Source: DAOUFU01 sp034429275 (lineage in GTDB: Bacteria; Chloroflexota; Anaerolineae; Aggregatilineales; Aggregatilineaceae). From it: a stretch of DNA of 64,000 bases. Where the stretch lies: assembly GCA_034429275.1 (NCBI GenBank), contig DAOUFU010000073.1, positions 1 through 64,000 on the forward strand, read 5' to 3'. A program made the translations under genes and the position numbers. Below the pieces are notes generated by a model that saw only the letters and a program-made list of their open reading frames with translations, made no database searches and had not been told where the DNA came from. How positions within the stretch are numbered: the stretch's first letter is position 1; each line of letters begins with the position of its first letter. Positions 41,358 through 50,916 of the stretch are shown here, piece by piece.

Positions 41358-42392
41358 ATGATCGTCGTAATGCAATCTACCGCCAGCGCACGCGATATTT
41401 CGGATGTTATCGCCCGCATTCGCGCCATGGGTTATGATGTTCACCTGTCTCAAGGCAAAGAGCGCACCATCATCGGCGTGATCGGGCGGGGTCGGCCCCT
41501 CGATCAGGAGCAGCTCGGCCTGATGTCCGGCGTCGATTCGGTGATGCGGGTCTCGCACCCCTACAAGATCGCCAGCCGCGAATATCACCCGGACGATACC
41601 CTGGTGCCGCTCAACGGGATCGAAGTCGGTGGGCCGGACCTGGCGCTGATCGCCGGTCCATGCTCGGTGGAAGACCGCACCAACATCATCGAGACGGCGC
41701 ACGCCGTCAAAGAAGCGGGCGCGACGGCCCTGCGCGGTGGAGCCTTCAAACCGCGCACCTCGCCCTACGCGTTCCAGGGATTGGGCGAAGAGGGGTTGAA
41801 ATACCTGGCCGAAGCGCGCGAACAGACCGGTCTGCCGGTTGTGACCGAGGTGATGGAACCGGCGCTGGTTCCGCTGGTGTGCACCTATGCCGATGTGCTG
41901 CAGATCGGCGCGCGCAATATGCAGAATTACGCGCTGCTGCACGCCGTAGGCGAGAGTCAGTACCCGGTGCTGCTCAAGCGCGGCATGAGCAGCACCATCG
42001 AAGAACTGCTGATGGCTGCCGAGTACATCCTGAGTCATGGCAATATGCGCGGGAAGCTGTGTGAGCGCGGCATTCGCACCTTCGAGACGGCGACTCGCAA
42101 CACCTTCGACATTAACGCCATCCCGGTGCTGAAACAGGCGTCGCACCTGCCGGTCATCGCCGACCCAAGCCACGCGACCGGCAAATGGGAATACGTCGAG
42201 TCGGTTTCGCTGGCCGCCATCGCTGCCGGGGCCGATGGCCTGATCCTGGAAGTGCATCTCGACCCGGAGAACGCTCAATCTGATGGCCGGCAGTCGCTCA
42301 AGCCGGAGCGATTCGCGGCCCTGGTGGAGAAAGTCCGCCAGCTTGCGCCTGTGGTCAGCCGTCGGGTAGCCACCCCGGAGACCACTCACTGA
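41358..42392 (+). CDS. aroF: 3-deoxy-7-phosphoheptulonate (DAHP) synthase
   Basis: A 344-residue type I-beta DAHP synthase catalysing the first shikimate step from PEP and erythrose 4-phosphate. The first 75 residues form a ferredoxin-like regulatory domain (VMQSTASARDISDVIARI), as in Thermotoga-type enzymes that are feedback-inhibited by Tyr or Phe. The barrel shows LALIAGPCSVE, GATALRGGAFKPRTSPYAF, VTEVM, LLKRG and VIADPSHATGKWEYV, giving metal and PEP ligands. GGGAGAG precedes the ATG by about eight bases. So the operon seems controlled both by attenuation and at enzyme level. Confidence 0.95.
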   Translation: MIVVMQSTASARDISDVIARIRAMGYDVHLSQGKERTIIGVIGRGRPLDQEQLGLMSGVDSVMRVSHPYKIASREYHPDDTLVPLNGIEVGGPDLALIAGPCSVEDRTNIIETAHAVKEAGATALRGGAFKPRTSPYAFQGLGEEGLKYLAEAREQTGLPVVTEVMEPALVPLVCTYADVLQIGARNMQNYALLHAVGESQYPVLLKRGMSSTIEELLMAAEYILSHGNMRGKLCERGIRTFETATRNTFDINAIPVLKQASHLPVIADPSHATGKWEYVESVSLAAIAAGADGLILEVHLDPENAQSDGRQSLKPERFAALVEKVRQLAPVVSRRVATPETTH

Positions 42393-42407
42393 CGAACGTG
42401 GGGGGGT

Positions 42408-43268
42408 ATGGAAACGTCACTGGAGTCCTGCGCGGTTCACATCATCGGCCTGGGGCTAATGGGTGGATCGATGGCCCTGGCACTGCGCGGCAAAGTTCGC
42501 CGCCTCACCGCCGAGGATATCGTGCCGGAAGCGCTCGATTCGGCCCTGGCGCGCGGCATGATCGACGCTGTGGGCCGCGCCGATGAAGCTGATATCGTGG
42601 TGATCGCCATCCCGGCGCACCACATCATCGAGCTGGTGGAACATCTGGAGGTCAAACCGGGCACGCTGGTCATTGACCTGGGCAGCACCAAGACGCGCAT
42701 CTGCGAGGCGCTGGACCGGCTGCCGCCGGGCGTGATGGCCGTGGGCGGTCACCCGATGTGCGGCCTGGCGGAGAACGGCTACAAAAACGCTATCGGCACA
42801 GTTTACCAGGGTGCGCGCTTTGTCCTGTGTGAAACAAGGCGCACCAACGACCGCGCGCGGGGCCTGGCCGAAGCCCTGGCGCTGGCCGTGGGCGCACAGC
42901 CGCTGTGGATGGACCGCGCGCGCCAGGATCACCTGACGGCGCTGACCAGTCACCTGCCGCACCTGCTGAGCTTTGCGCTGATGCGGCTGGCGATGGATGG
43001 CTCGGCTGAAGATTCGGCGCTGTACGAGCTGGCGGCAGGCGGGTTCGATGGGGCGACGCGGCTGGCGCGCACCGATGCGGCCATGATCGTGGGCATGTTC
43101 AGCACCAATGCCGACCAGATTCGTGCTGCCGCGCAGCAGCTACGCGAACACCTGGATCGCCTCGAAACCATGCTCGACGACCCGGACGCATTGGACGGCG
43201 AACTGCGCGCGATTGTCACTGCACGACGAACATACACCGCCGGTTATGGGGAGCGCATGATCACATGA
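42408..43268 (+). CDS. tyrA: Prephenate dehydrogenase
   Basis: A 286-residue TyrA that oxidises prephenate to 4-hydroxyphenylpyruvate with NAD. The Rossmann motif is IIGLGLMGGSMALAL, followed by DLGSTK and VGGHPMCG with the catalytic His, and later TALTSHLPHLLSFAL with the substrate-binding His. No ACT domain is present. It starts 15 bp after aroF and overlaps aroA by four bases (ATGA). Confidence 0.94.
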   Translation: METSLESCAVHIIGLGLMGGSMALALRGKVRRLTAEDIVPEALDSALARGMIDAVGRADEADIVVIAIPAHHIIELVEHLEVKPGTLVIDLGSTKTRICEALDRLPPGVMAVGGHPMCGLAENGYKNAIGTVYQGARFVLCETRRTNDRARGLAEALALAVGAQPLWMDRARQDHLTALTSHLPHLLSFALMRLAMDGSAEDSALYELAAGGFDGATRLARTDAAMIVGMFSTNADQIRAAAQQLREHLDRLETMLDDPDALDGELRAIVTARRTYTAGYGERMIT

Positions 43269-44602
43269 CTGTTCGCACTCGGCTTCACACCTGTATTCGT
43301 GTGCGTCCCGGCAGCGCCCTGAGCGGCACGGTCGGCGTGCCGGGGGATAAATCGCTCTCGCACCGGGCGCTGATCTTCGGCGCGCTGGCCGAAGGGATCA
43401 GCCACATTCGCGGATTTTTGCCGGCGGGCGATACGCTGGCGACGTTGGGGTGTGTGCGGGCGCTGGGCGTGCCGGTCGAACAGACTGACGCATCGACGCT
43501 CAGCGTGCACGGGCGCGGGCTGCGCGGCCTGGCTGCGCCGGATGGCCCGCTGGATTGCGTCAATGCCGGGACTGCGATCCGGCTACTGGCAGGTGTGCTG
43601 GTGGGTCAGGATTTCCCCAGTGTGCTCGATGGCAGCGATCAGCTTCGCCGCCGCCCGATGGGGCGCATCACGCAGCCCTTGCGGCTGATGGGCGCGAACA
43701 TCGAAGATAATGGCCACGCGCCGCTGTTCATTCGCCCGGCCCGGCTGCACGGAATCGCCTACCAGATGCCGGTCGCCAGCGCCCAGGTCAAAAGCTGTCT
43801 GCTGCTGGCCGGGCTGTTCGCCGACAGTCCCACGACGGTGATTGAGCCAGGTCCGGCGCGCGATCATACCGAGCGGATGCTGCGCGCGATGGGGGCAGTT
43901 CTGCACATCGACGGGCCTCGCATATCCATCGAGCCGGGGCCTGTCCTTCGGCCACTGGACCTGACCATCCCCGCGGATATCTCTTCGGCGGCGTTTGTGC
44001 TGGTCGCCGCGCTGCTGGGTGCGTCTGGCGAGGTGCGGGTCACCGGGGTGGGCGTCAACCCGACGCGCACCGGCATTCTGGACATTCTGAATCACATGGG
44101 CGCGTCCATCACTCTGGAGAACTCGCGCGAAGAGGGGGGCGAGCCGGTGGCTGATCTTGTTGTGGGGCGGGCGGCCTTGCGCGGCACGCCGATTGGGGAT
44201 GGCGTGGCGCTGCCTGAGGATGTCATTGTGCGCGCCATCGATGAGTTCCCCGCGCTGATGATTGCGGCAACCCAGGCTGAGGGTGAGACACTGGTCACCA
44301 ATGCCGCTGAGCTGCGCGTCAAAGAGACGGACCGGATCGCGGTGATGGCCGGTGAGCTGCGCAAGCTGGGCGCGCAGATTGACGAGACGCCGGACGGCTT
44401 CCGCCTGGTCGGGCCGCAGCGTTTGCGCGGGGCAGTCGTGCAGGGGCACGACGATCACCGCGTGGCGATGGCGCTGAGTCTCGCCGGGCTGGTAGCCGAG
44501 GGCGAGACCGTCATCGAAGATGCGGGTTGTGTCGAGGATTCGTTCCCCGGCTTTGTGGAGACTCTGCAAGCGCTGGGGGCAGCGTTGGAGTGGACGTCGT
44601 GA
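43265..44602 (+). CDS. aroA: 3-phosphoshikimate 1-carboxyvinyltransferase (EPSP synthase)
   Basis: A 445-residue EPSP synthase that joins shikimate 3-phosphate and PEP. It shows GDKSLSHRALIFGALA, NAGTAIRLLAG, RRRPMGRI, QVKSCLLLAGLFA, RDHTERML, and the late GHDDHRVAMALSLAGLVAEG. In the glyphosate-binding segment it reads NAGTAIRLL where the common class I motif is NAGTAMRPL. It overlaps tyrA and aroE by four bases each. Confidence 0.95.
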   Translation: MTVRTRLHTCIRVRPGSALSGTVGVPGDKSLSHRALIFGALAEGISHIRGFLPAGDTLATLGCVRALGVPVEQTDASTLSVHGRGLRGLAAPDGPLDCVNAGTAIRLLAGVLVGQDFPSVLDGSDQLRRRPMGRITQPLRLMGANIEDNGHAPLFIRPARLHGIAYQMPVASAQVKSCLLLAGLFADSPTTVIEPGPARDHTERMLRAMGAVLHIDGPRISIEPGPVLRPLDLTIPADISSAAFVLVAALLGASGEVRVTGVGVNPTRTGILDILNHMGASITLENSREEGGEPVADLVVGRAALRGTPIGDGVALPEDVIVRAIDEFPALMIAATQAEGETLVTNAAELRVKETDRIAVMAGELRKLGAQIDETPDGFRLVGPQRLRGAVVQGHDDHRVAMALSLAGLVAEGETVIEDAGCVEDSFPGFVETLQALGAALEWTS

Positions 44603-45414
44603 GCGAGCGTGTCGGGTTGTTCGGCTGGCCGGTGAGGCACAGCGTCTCTCCGGCCATGCACAATGCCGCGTTTGAGGCGTTGGGCCTGGACTGGCGCTAT
44701 GACCTGATCGAAGTTCCGCCGGACCGTTTCGCGGCGGAAGTCGAGCGGCGCATCGCGGCAGGCTACCGGGGCTTCAACTGCACCATCCCGCACAAGCGCG
44801 CGGCGATCGCTCACCCGCTGGTGGATGAGATCACCCCGGCGGCGCAGGCGGTGGGCGCAGCTAATACGCTGATTCTCAAAGCCAATGGTCGGCTGCGCGC
44901 CGATAATACCGACGTTCGCGGATTCGCCCAGGACCTGCGCGCGCATGGCATGATCCCTGCCGGGCAGCGCTGCCTGGTGTTAGGGACGGGCGGCAGCGCT
45001 CAGGGGGTGATCGTCGCACTGGGCGATCTCGGCGCGTCGGCGATCACCTGCCTCAGCCGGAGTCCTGATGGGCGCGCGGGGGTGGTGTCCTATGACGCGC
45101 TGGCCGAGATCGCGCCGGGAGCCGGGCTGATCGTGAACTGTACCCCGCTGGGCATGTCGCCCGATGTGGATGCTTCGCCATGGCCGGAGGAGGTGCCATT
45201 CCCAGCCGGGGCAAGCTTATACGATCTGATCTATAATCCCCCGGTCACACGCCTGATGGATCAGGCCCGGCGCGCCGGGCTGCGCACCGCCAACGGGTTA
45301 GGGATGTTGGTGTGGCAGGGCGCGTATGCGTTTGAAGCGTGGACAGGCGTCATGCCGCCGGTGGATGTGATGGACACGGCGGCGCGCGACGCTTTGAGGA
45401 TGGCAGATCACTGA
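44599..45414 (+). CDS. aroE: Shikimate dehydrogenase
   Basis: A 271-residue shikimate dehydrogenase reducing 3-dehydroshikimate. The N-terminal domain has GWPVRHSVSPAMHNAAF and CTIPHK with the catalytic Lys; the Asp partner is in NTDVRGF. The nucleotide domain has VLGTGGSAQGVIVAL and NCTPLGMSP. Translation starts at GTG 44599 within the aroA stop (GTGA); the frame extends back into aroA to 44527 but those residues are unlike the family. Confidence 0.94.
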   Translation: MSERVGLFGWPVRHSVSPAMHNAAFEALGLDWRYDLIEVPPDRFAAEVERRIAAGYRGFNCTIPHKRAAIAHPLVDEITPAAQAVGAANTLILKANGRLRADNTDVRGFAQDLRAHGMIPAGQRCLVLGTGGSAQGVIVALGDLGASAITCLSRSPDGRAGVVSYDALAEIAPGAGLIVNCTPLGMSPDVDASPWPEEVPFPAGASLYDLIYNPPVTRLMDQARRAGLRTANGLGMLVWQGAYAFEAWTGVMPPVDVMDTAARDALRMADH

Positions 45415-45433
45415 TTGAACGGACGATGAGGAC

Positions 45434-46735
45434 ATGATAAGCAAAACCCTGGCCCCGAACCTGTTTGAGGAACTGCGCTGGCGCGGGCTGATTCACAACG
45501 CGACCGAAGGCGCGGATGAGGTGCTCGCCAGAGAGAAAGTCTCGCTCTACATCGGCTTTGACCCGACGGCGGACAGCCTGCACGTTGGCTCGCTGCTGCC
45601 GATCATGGTGCTGGTTCACGTTCAGCGTCACGGTCACACGCCGATCGCGCTGGCGGGTGTAGGCACGGGCATGATCGGCGACCCCAGCGGCAAGACCAAA
45701 GAGCGCCAACTGCTGGACGAGGCGACCATTTTGAGAAATGCTGAGGGCATCAAGGCACAGTTGGCGCATTTCCTGCGCTTTGAAGGCGTGCCGAACCCGG
45801 CCAAAATGGTCAACAATGGCGATTGGCTGCTCAACATCAAGTTCATCGAGTTCCTGCGCGACATCGGCAAATACTTCACCGTGAACTACATGCTGGCCAA
45901 GGACTCGGTCAAGCTGCGCCTGGAAAGCGAGGAGGGCATCTCGTTCACTGAGTTCAGCTACATGCTGCTGCAGTCCTACGACTTTCTCAAGCTGTACCAG
46001 GATCACGGCTGCACCTTCCAGATGGGAGGCAGTGACCAGTGGGGTAACATCACTGCCGGTGCGGAACTGATCCGCAAAGTGGCAGGCGGCAAGGCACACG
46101 CGATCACCGTGCCGCTGGTCACCACCACCAGCGGGACCAAGTTCGGCAAGACCGAGGCGGGAACCGTCTGGCTGGATGCCCGGCGCACGTCGCCCTTCCG
46201 CTTCTACCAGTTCTGGATCAACACGCCCGATGCCGACGTGATCAAGTACCTGAAATTCTTCACCCTGCTGGACCGCCAGGCCATCGCCGAACTGGAGCGT
46301 TCGGTGGCCGAAGAGCCGCAACTGCGCCGCGCTCAGACCGTGCTCGCCGAGGAAGTCACTCGCAGTGTGCACGGCGAAGAGGGATTGGCCAACGCCAGGG
46401 CAGCGACCGAAGTCCTGTTTGGCGGGCGCGATCTCGAAGGGTTGAATGCCGATGATCTGCTCGACATCTTCGCGGAGGTGCCGTCCAGCACCGTCGCGGC
46501 GGATGATTTGCGCGCGGGGATGCCGCTGGTGGACCTGGCGCTGGTGTGTGGGCTGGATCGATCGAAGGGGCAGCTTCGCAAGCTGATCGAAAGCGGCGGC
46601 CTGTATCTCAACAACCAGCCGGTCACCGACAGCGCGTTTGCCGTCACACTGGCCGAGGCCATCGAAGGGCGCGCGCTGGTGCTGCGCAAGGGCAAGAAGA
46701 ACTATCACCTGGTGCGCATCGAAGCGAAGGGTTGA
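45434..46735 (+). CDS. tyrS: Tyrosyl-tRNA synthetase
   Basis: A 433-residue class I synthetase charging tRNA-Tyr. It has the HIGH-equivalent HVGSLL (about residues 51-56), IGDPSG, the Tyr-binding FTEFSYMLLQSYDF and GGSDQWGNI, and a KMSKS-equivalent KFGKTE. The C-terminus carries an S4 RNA-binding domain (LIESGGLYLNNQPV). Its place inside an aromatic synthesis operon whose leader peptide is read through Tyr and Phe codons links tRNA charging directly to the same switch. It is 19 bp after aroE and 7 bp before aroC. Confidence 0.95.
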   Translation: MISKTLAPNLFEELRWRGLIHNATEGADEVLAREKVSLYIGFDPTADSLHVGSLLPIMVLVHVQRHGHTPIALAGVGTGMIGDPSGKTKERQLLDEATILRNAEGIKAQLAHFLRFEGVPNPAKMVNNGDWLLNIKFIEFLRDIGKYFTVNYMLAKDSVKLRLESEEGISFTEFSYMLLQSYDFLKLYQDHGCTFQMGGSDQWGNITAGAELIRKVAGGKAHAITVPLVTTTSGTKFGKTEAGTVWLDARRTSPFRFYQFWINTPDADVIKYLKFFTLLDRQAIAELERSVAEEPQLRRAQTVLAEEVTRSVHGEEGLANARAATEVLFGGRDLEGLNADDLLDIFAEVPSSTVAADDLRAGMPLVDLALVCGLDRSKGQLRKLIESGGLYLNNQPVTDSAFAVTLAEAIEGRALVLRKGKKNYHLVRIEAKG

Positions 46736-46742
46736 TTCACCT

Positions 46743-47930
46743 ATGCTGCGTTTCCTGACCGCAGGCGAAAGTCATGGCCCCATGCTGACGGGCATCCTGG
46801 AAGGGATGCCCGCCGGCTTGCCACTCACCCCGGACGACATCGACCGCGAGATGCTGCGCCGCCAGCAGGGATATGGCAGCGGCGCGCGAATGCAAATCGA
46901 GCGCGACCGCGCGCGCATCACCGGCGGCGTGATGAACGGCCAGACCACCGGCGGCCCGATCAGCCTGATCATTGACAACCGCGACTGGAAAAACTGGCGC
47001 GAGAAGGCCATCGCGCCGCTGACTACGCCTCGGCCCGGACATGCGGACCTGACCGGGGCCATCAAATATGGCTACCGCGACCTGCGGCTGGCGCTCGAAC
47101 GCTCCAGCGCTCGCGAGACGGCAGCGCGTGTGGCCGTGGGCGCGATCTGCAAGCGGCTGCTGGCCGAGTTCGGCATCGTTGTGGGCGGCTATGTGACCGA
47201 GATCGCGGGCGAGGCGGCGCAGTTCAGCGACGACCCGCCCGACTACCTCGCGCGCTTTGCCGCCGCCGAGCAATCCGAGGTTCGCTGCCCCGATTCGGCA
47301 GCGTCTGCGCGCATCGAAGAGGCCATTCGCCAGGCCAAGATCGCCAAAGACACACTGGGCGGCGTGATCGAAGTGGTGGCTTTGGGGCTGCCGCCAGGGC
47401 TTGGTTCGCACGTGCATTATGATCGCCGCCTGAGCGGGCGTCTGGCGGCGGCGGTGTGCAGTGTGCAGAGCATCAAGGGGGTGGAGATCGGCCCGGCGTT
47501 CGAGAACGCGCGCAAGCGCGGCACCCAGGTTCACGATGGCATCCTGGTGGACGAAGCCGGGCACATCACGCGCGCCAGCAACCGCGCCGGAGGACTGGAA
47601 GGTGGCATGACTACCGGCCAGCCGCTGGTAGTGCGCGCGGCAATGAAGCCGATCAGCACCACGCTCACCCCTCTGCCAACGGTCGATCTCGCCACCGGCA
47701 CACCCGGCCAGACGGTCTATGAGCGCAGCGACTTCTGCGCTACGCCGCGCGCCGTGCCGGTGATTGAAGCGATGATCGCGGTGGTGCTGGCCGATGAGCT
47801 TTTGCGCAAGCTGGGCGGCGACAGCCTGGCCGAGATGCGTCCGCGCTTTGAGGCGCTGCGCCAGAGCGCGACCGGCGATCTGCCGATGGATAACGTAGAA
47901 TGGCGGTTTGGCTATGACGTCTGGGAATGA
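46743..47930 (+). CDS. aroC: Chorismate synthase
   Basis: A 395-residue flavin-dependent chorismate synthase (EPSP to chorismate). Signatures are FLTAGESHGPMLTGILEGMPAG, RRQQGYGSGARM, GQTTGGPISL, RPGHADLTGAIKY, RSSARETAARVAVGA and SNRAGGLEGGMTTGQP. It ends with the usual VIEAMIAVVLADELL. ATG 46743 follows tyrS by seven bases; the last 17 bases overlap aroK. Confidence 0.96.
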   Translation: MLRFLTAGESHGPMLTGILEGMPAGLPLTPDDIDREMLRRQQGYGSGARMQIERDRARITGGVMNGQTTGGPISLIIDNRDWKNWREKAIAPLTTPRPGHADLTGAIKYGYRDLRLALERSSARETAARVAVGAICKRLLAEFGIVVGGYVTEIAGEAAQFSDDPPDYLARFAAAEQSEVRCPDSAASARIEEAIRQAKIAKDTLGGVIEVVALGLPPGLGSHVHYDRRLSGRLAAAVCSVQSIKGVEIGPAFENARKRGTQVHDGILVDEAGHITRASNRAGGLEGGMTTGQPLVVRAAMKPISTTLTPLPTVDLATGTPGQTVYERSDFCATPRAVPVIEAMIAVVLADELLRKLGGDSLAEMRPRFEALRQSATGDLPMDNVEWRFGYDVWE

Positions 47931-48453
47931 GGGGCGTGCCCAGTCCGGGCAGCATATCGTGCTGGCGGGCTTTATGGGCACCGGCAAGAGCACGGTGGGG
48001 CGCCTGGTGGCGGCCCGGCTTGGCTGGCCGTTCGTCGATACGGACCGGGTGATCGAACAGCGCGCCGGGTGCAGCATCGCTGAGCTGTTCGCTCACCAGG
48101 GAGAAGCCGCCTTCCGCGAACTCGAAGTGCAGGTATGCGCAGAGGTCGCGAACGGCGCGCAGAGCGTGATCGCGACCGGCGGCGGCGCGCTGCTCAACCC
48201 GGTCACGCGCGATCGGCTCATGATGCACGGTCTGGTCATCTGCCTGACGTGCGATCTGGATACCATTATGCGGCGCGTCGGTTATGACCCTTCACGCCCG
48301 TTGTTCAGCACCGACTATGCCCAACTGGCGGCGCGCTATGCGGCGCGCGCTGCTCACTATCACAGCCTGCCGCACACGCTCGACACATCACACAAGACTC
48401 CGGCGCAGGTCGCCGAGGAGGTTCTCACCCTATGGCAGCAGCACCTCCGTTAA
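47914..48453 (+). CDS. aroK: Shikimate kinase
   Basis: A 179-residue shikimate kinase. Walker A is GFMGTGKST (about residues 19-27), followed by FVDTDRVIE (substrate Asp), FRELE with the Arg, and ATGGGALL. The lid Arg lies in DPSRPLF. It overlaps the end of aroC by 17 bases and aroB by 22 bases. A TTG at 47908 is a less likely start. Confidence 0.93.
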   Translation: MTSGNEGRAQSGQHIVLAGFMGTGKSTVGRLVAARLGWPFVDTDRVIEQRAGCSIAELFAHQGEAAFRELEVQVCAEVANGAQSVIATGGGALLNPVTRDRLMMHGLVICLTCDLDTIMRRVGYDPSRPLFSTDYAQLAARYAARAAHYHSLPHTLDTSHKTPAQVAEEVLTLWQQHLR

Positions 48454-49499
48454 CCATTCAGGGCGAGGCGGGAACTTATCCCATCGTGATTCGGGCGGGC
48501 GCGCTGACGAGCGACCTGCCGGAATTTGTCTCGGCGCGGACCTTTTCGCGGGCGGTGGTGGTCACCAATGACACGCTCGCGCCGCTGTATGGCGAGGCGC
48601 TGGCCGCGTCGCTGCCGCGCGGCGCACTGTGTGTCGTGCCCGATGGTGAGCAGTACAAAACACTCGACACTGCCGGGCGGCTGTATGGTGACCTGCTGGC
48701 GGCGGGTGCAGACCGCTCCAGCGTCGTGATCGGGCTGGGCGGCGGCGTGATCGGCGACCTGGCGGGCTTTGTGGCTGCGACCTACATGCGCGGCATTGCG
48801 TTCATCCAGGCCCCGACCAGTCTGCTGGCGATGGTGGATGCCAGCCTGGGCGGAAAAGTGGGCGTGGATCTGCCCCAGGGCAAAAACCTGGTGGGGGCGT
48901 TCAAGGACCCGTTGGGCGTCTTTGCGGATACGGCAGCACTCGCCACCCTGCCGGATGATGAGTTTCGCTGCGGGCTGGCGGAGATCGTGAAAGCCGGGCT
49001 GATCAACGACCCGGCCCTGTTCGCGCACCTGCGGCTGGATGGCCCACGTCCGATCGAGACCGTCATCGCGCGTGCCGTGCTGGTCAAAAAACGGCTGGTC
49101 GAGCAGGACCGGCTGGAAAACGGCCCGCGCGCCCTGCTCAACCTGGGCCATACCTTCGGCCATGCCATCGAACATGTGAGTCGTTATCGCTGGAAGCACG
49201 GTCATGCCGTTTCGGTAGGATTGGTGGCGGCGGCGCGGCTTTCCGAGCGGCGCGGACTGTGCGAGCCGGGCCTGGGCGACCTGATCGAGGGCACACTGGC
49301 TGAACTGAATATGCCCACCCGCTACAGCGATCTCGACCCTCTGGCGCTGTGGGATGTGATGCGCCACGATAAAAAATGGCGCGGCGGCACGGCCCAATTC
49401 ATTGTGCTGGAAGGTGTGGGACAGGCGGTGATGCTGCACGAAGCGCCGGAAACGCTGCGGGCTGACGTGCTGGCTGTTTTGGAGGAGGTGCGCGCGTGA
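48432..49499 (+). CDS. aroB: 3-dehydroquinate synthase
   Basis: A 355-residue NAD-dependent dehydroquinate synthase. It has DGEQYKTLDT, GLGGGVIGDLAGFVAATYMRG, PTSLLAMVDASLGGKVGVD, KNLVGAF and the zinc region GHTFGHAIEH. It starts inside aroK and its stop overlaps the GTG of aroQ. Confidence 0.96.
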   Translation: MAAAPPLTIQGEAGTYPIVIRAGALTSDLPEFVSARTFSRAVVVTNDTLAPLYGEALAASLPRGALCVVPDGEQYKTLDTAGRLYGDLLAAGADRSSVVIGLGGGVIGDLAGFVAATYMRGIAFIQAPTSLLAMVDASLGGKVGVDLPQGKNLVGAFKDPLGVFADTAALATLPDDEFRCGLAEIVKAGLINDPALFAHLRLDGPRPIETVIARAVLVKKRLVEQDRLENGPRALLNLGHTFGHAIEHVSRYRWKHGHAVSVGLVAAARLSERRGLCEPGLGDLIEGTLAELNMPTRYSDLDPLALWDVMRHDKKWRGGTAQFIVLEGVGQAVMLHEAPETLRADVLAVLEEVRA

Positions 49500-49933
49500 A
49501 CGTCCTGGTGCTGCACGGCCCGAATCTGAACCTGCTCGGCACGCGCGAGCCGGAGATTTATGGTCACATGACGCTGGACGACATCAACGCGCGGCTGACC
49601 GAGCACGCTGCCGCGCGCGGTGCGCTGCTGCGCGCCTACCAGCATAATTCGGAAGGCGGGCTGATCGATCTGCTGCATACTCAGCGCACCTGGGCGCACG
49701 CCCTGATCATCAACCCCGGCGGTTATACCCACACCAGCGTCGCCCTGCGCGATGCCATCAGTGCGGTGGGCCTGCCCGCCATCGAGGTTCATCTGTCGAA
49801 TATTCACGCCCGCGAGCCGTTCCGCCACACTTCGCTGATCGCCCCGGTGTGCCTGGGGCAGATCTGCGGGCTGGGGTGGATAGGCTACCGACTGGCGCTT
49901 GATGCGCTGCTGGAGCGGGGGGCGAATGCGTAG
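49496..49933 (+). CDS. aroQ: 3-dehydroquinate dehydratase, type II
   Basis: A 145-residue type II dehydroquinase. It starts at GTG 49496 in the aroB stop (GTGA) and shows VLVLHGPNLNLLGTREPEIYG (here in two pieces: LHGPNLNLLG and TREPEIYG with the catalytic Tyr), QHNSEGGLIDLLH, NPGGYTHTSVALRDA and EVHLSNIHAREPFRHTS. Together with aroB, aroE and aroK it completes the route to shikimate 3-phosphate. Confidence 0.95.
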   Translation: MNVLVLHGPNLNLLGTREPEIYGHMTLDDINARLTEHAAARGALLRAYQHNSEGGLIDLLHTQRTWAHALIINPGGYTHTSVALRDAISAVGLPAIEVHLSNIHAREPFRHTSLIAPVCLGQICGLGWIGYRLALDALLERGANA

Positions 49934-49984
49934 CACGGCCTGCGTTGTCAGGATGGGAGCTTGGGTTTCGGAGGAGAAACCGGC

Positions 49985-50833
49985 ATGAGCGATTTGATCG
50001 TGGCTTTCCAGGGGGAGCATGGCGCATATTCTGAAGAGGCGATCCGCCGTCATTTCGGCCTGGATGCCGAAACGCTGCCCTGTGAAACATTCGAGGATAT
50101 CTTTTCGGCCATCCAGCGCGGACGGGCCACTCATGGGATGCTGCCGGTCGAAAATGCGCTGACCGGGGCGATTTCGCAGGCGTATGAACTGCTGGTCGAG
50201 CACGATTTCCGCGTGCAGGCCGAGCACATTCTGCCCATCGAGCACTGCCTGCTCGCCCCCGAAGGGACGGCACTGGCCGATGTGCAGCAGGTGATGTCGC
50301 ATCCCCAGGCGCTGGCTCAATGCCGCGATTATCTCAAGCGGCGCGGCTGGCAGCCGGTCGTCGCTTACGACACCGCCGGGGCCGCGCGCGATCTGGCTGC
50401 AGCGCCCAAGCCCAATACCGCCGTGATCGCCAGTGCGCTGGCGGGTGAAATGTACGGGCTGACCGTTCTGGAGCGCAACGTCGAAGATAATCCACTCAAC
50501 TCCACGCGCTTTTTTGTGATCGGCAAAGAGGATGCCAAACGCCGCAACCCCTGCAAGACTTCGCTGGTGTTTTCGGTGCGCCACCAACCGCGCGCGCTCT
50601 ACGACTGCCTGGGGGCGTTCTCGCTGCGCAATATCAACCTGACGCGCATTGAATCTCGCCCGATGCACAACCGGCCCTGGCAGGTGTGGTTCTACCTGGA
50701 TTTTGAGGGGCACTGGCAGGACCCCGAAGCCGAAGCTGCGCTGGTGGACCTGCTGCGCAAGGCGTCGATGGTGAAGATGCTGGGATCATACCCGGCGGCG
50801 CTGGGCGGACCCAACACCAACAGCCACGGCTAA
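49985..50833 (+). CDS. pheA: Prephenate dehydratase
   Basis: A 282-residue monofunctional prephenate dehydratase (prephenate to phenylpyruvate) with a C-terminal ACT regulatory domain. It shows FQGEHGAYSEEAI, GMLPVENALTGAI, SHPQALAQC, NPLNSTRFFVIG with the conserved Thr-Arg-Phe, then SLVFSVRHQPRALYDCLGAF and TRIESRP, the Phe-binding ESRP motif. GGAGGAG precedes ATG 49985. It is the last gene of the superoperon, 51 bp after aroQ; I see no strong terminator behind it. Confidence 0.95.
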   Translation: MSDLIVAFQGEHGAYSEEAIRRHFGLDAETLPCETFEDIFSAIQRGRATHGMLPVENALTGAISQAYELLVEHDFRVQAEHILPIEHCLLAPEGTALADVQQVMSHPQALAQCRDYLKRRGWQPVVAYDTAGAARDLAAAPKPNTAVIASALAGEMYGLTVLERNVEDNPLNSTRFFVIGKEDAKRRNPCKTSLVFSVRHQPRALYDCLGAFSLRNINLTRIESRPMHNRPWQVWFYLDFEGHWQDPEAEAALVDLLRKASMVKMLGSYPAALGGPNTNSHG

Positions 50834-50850
50834 GACCCAGATTGGGCGAG

Positions 50851-50879
50851 TGGTACGCGCGCGCCGCTGCAAGTATAAT
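50851..50879 (+). promoter_or_regulatory. Candidate promoter of the sortase-like gene
   Basis: TGGTAC (50851-50856), 17-bp spacer and a perfect TATAAT (50874-50879). The -35 is weak. The predicted start is about 30 bases before the ATG at 50917. Confidence 0.45.
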
Positions 50880-50916
50880 CGCGGTAAATTCGCCATGTTA
50901 GAGATGACAAGACCCT

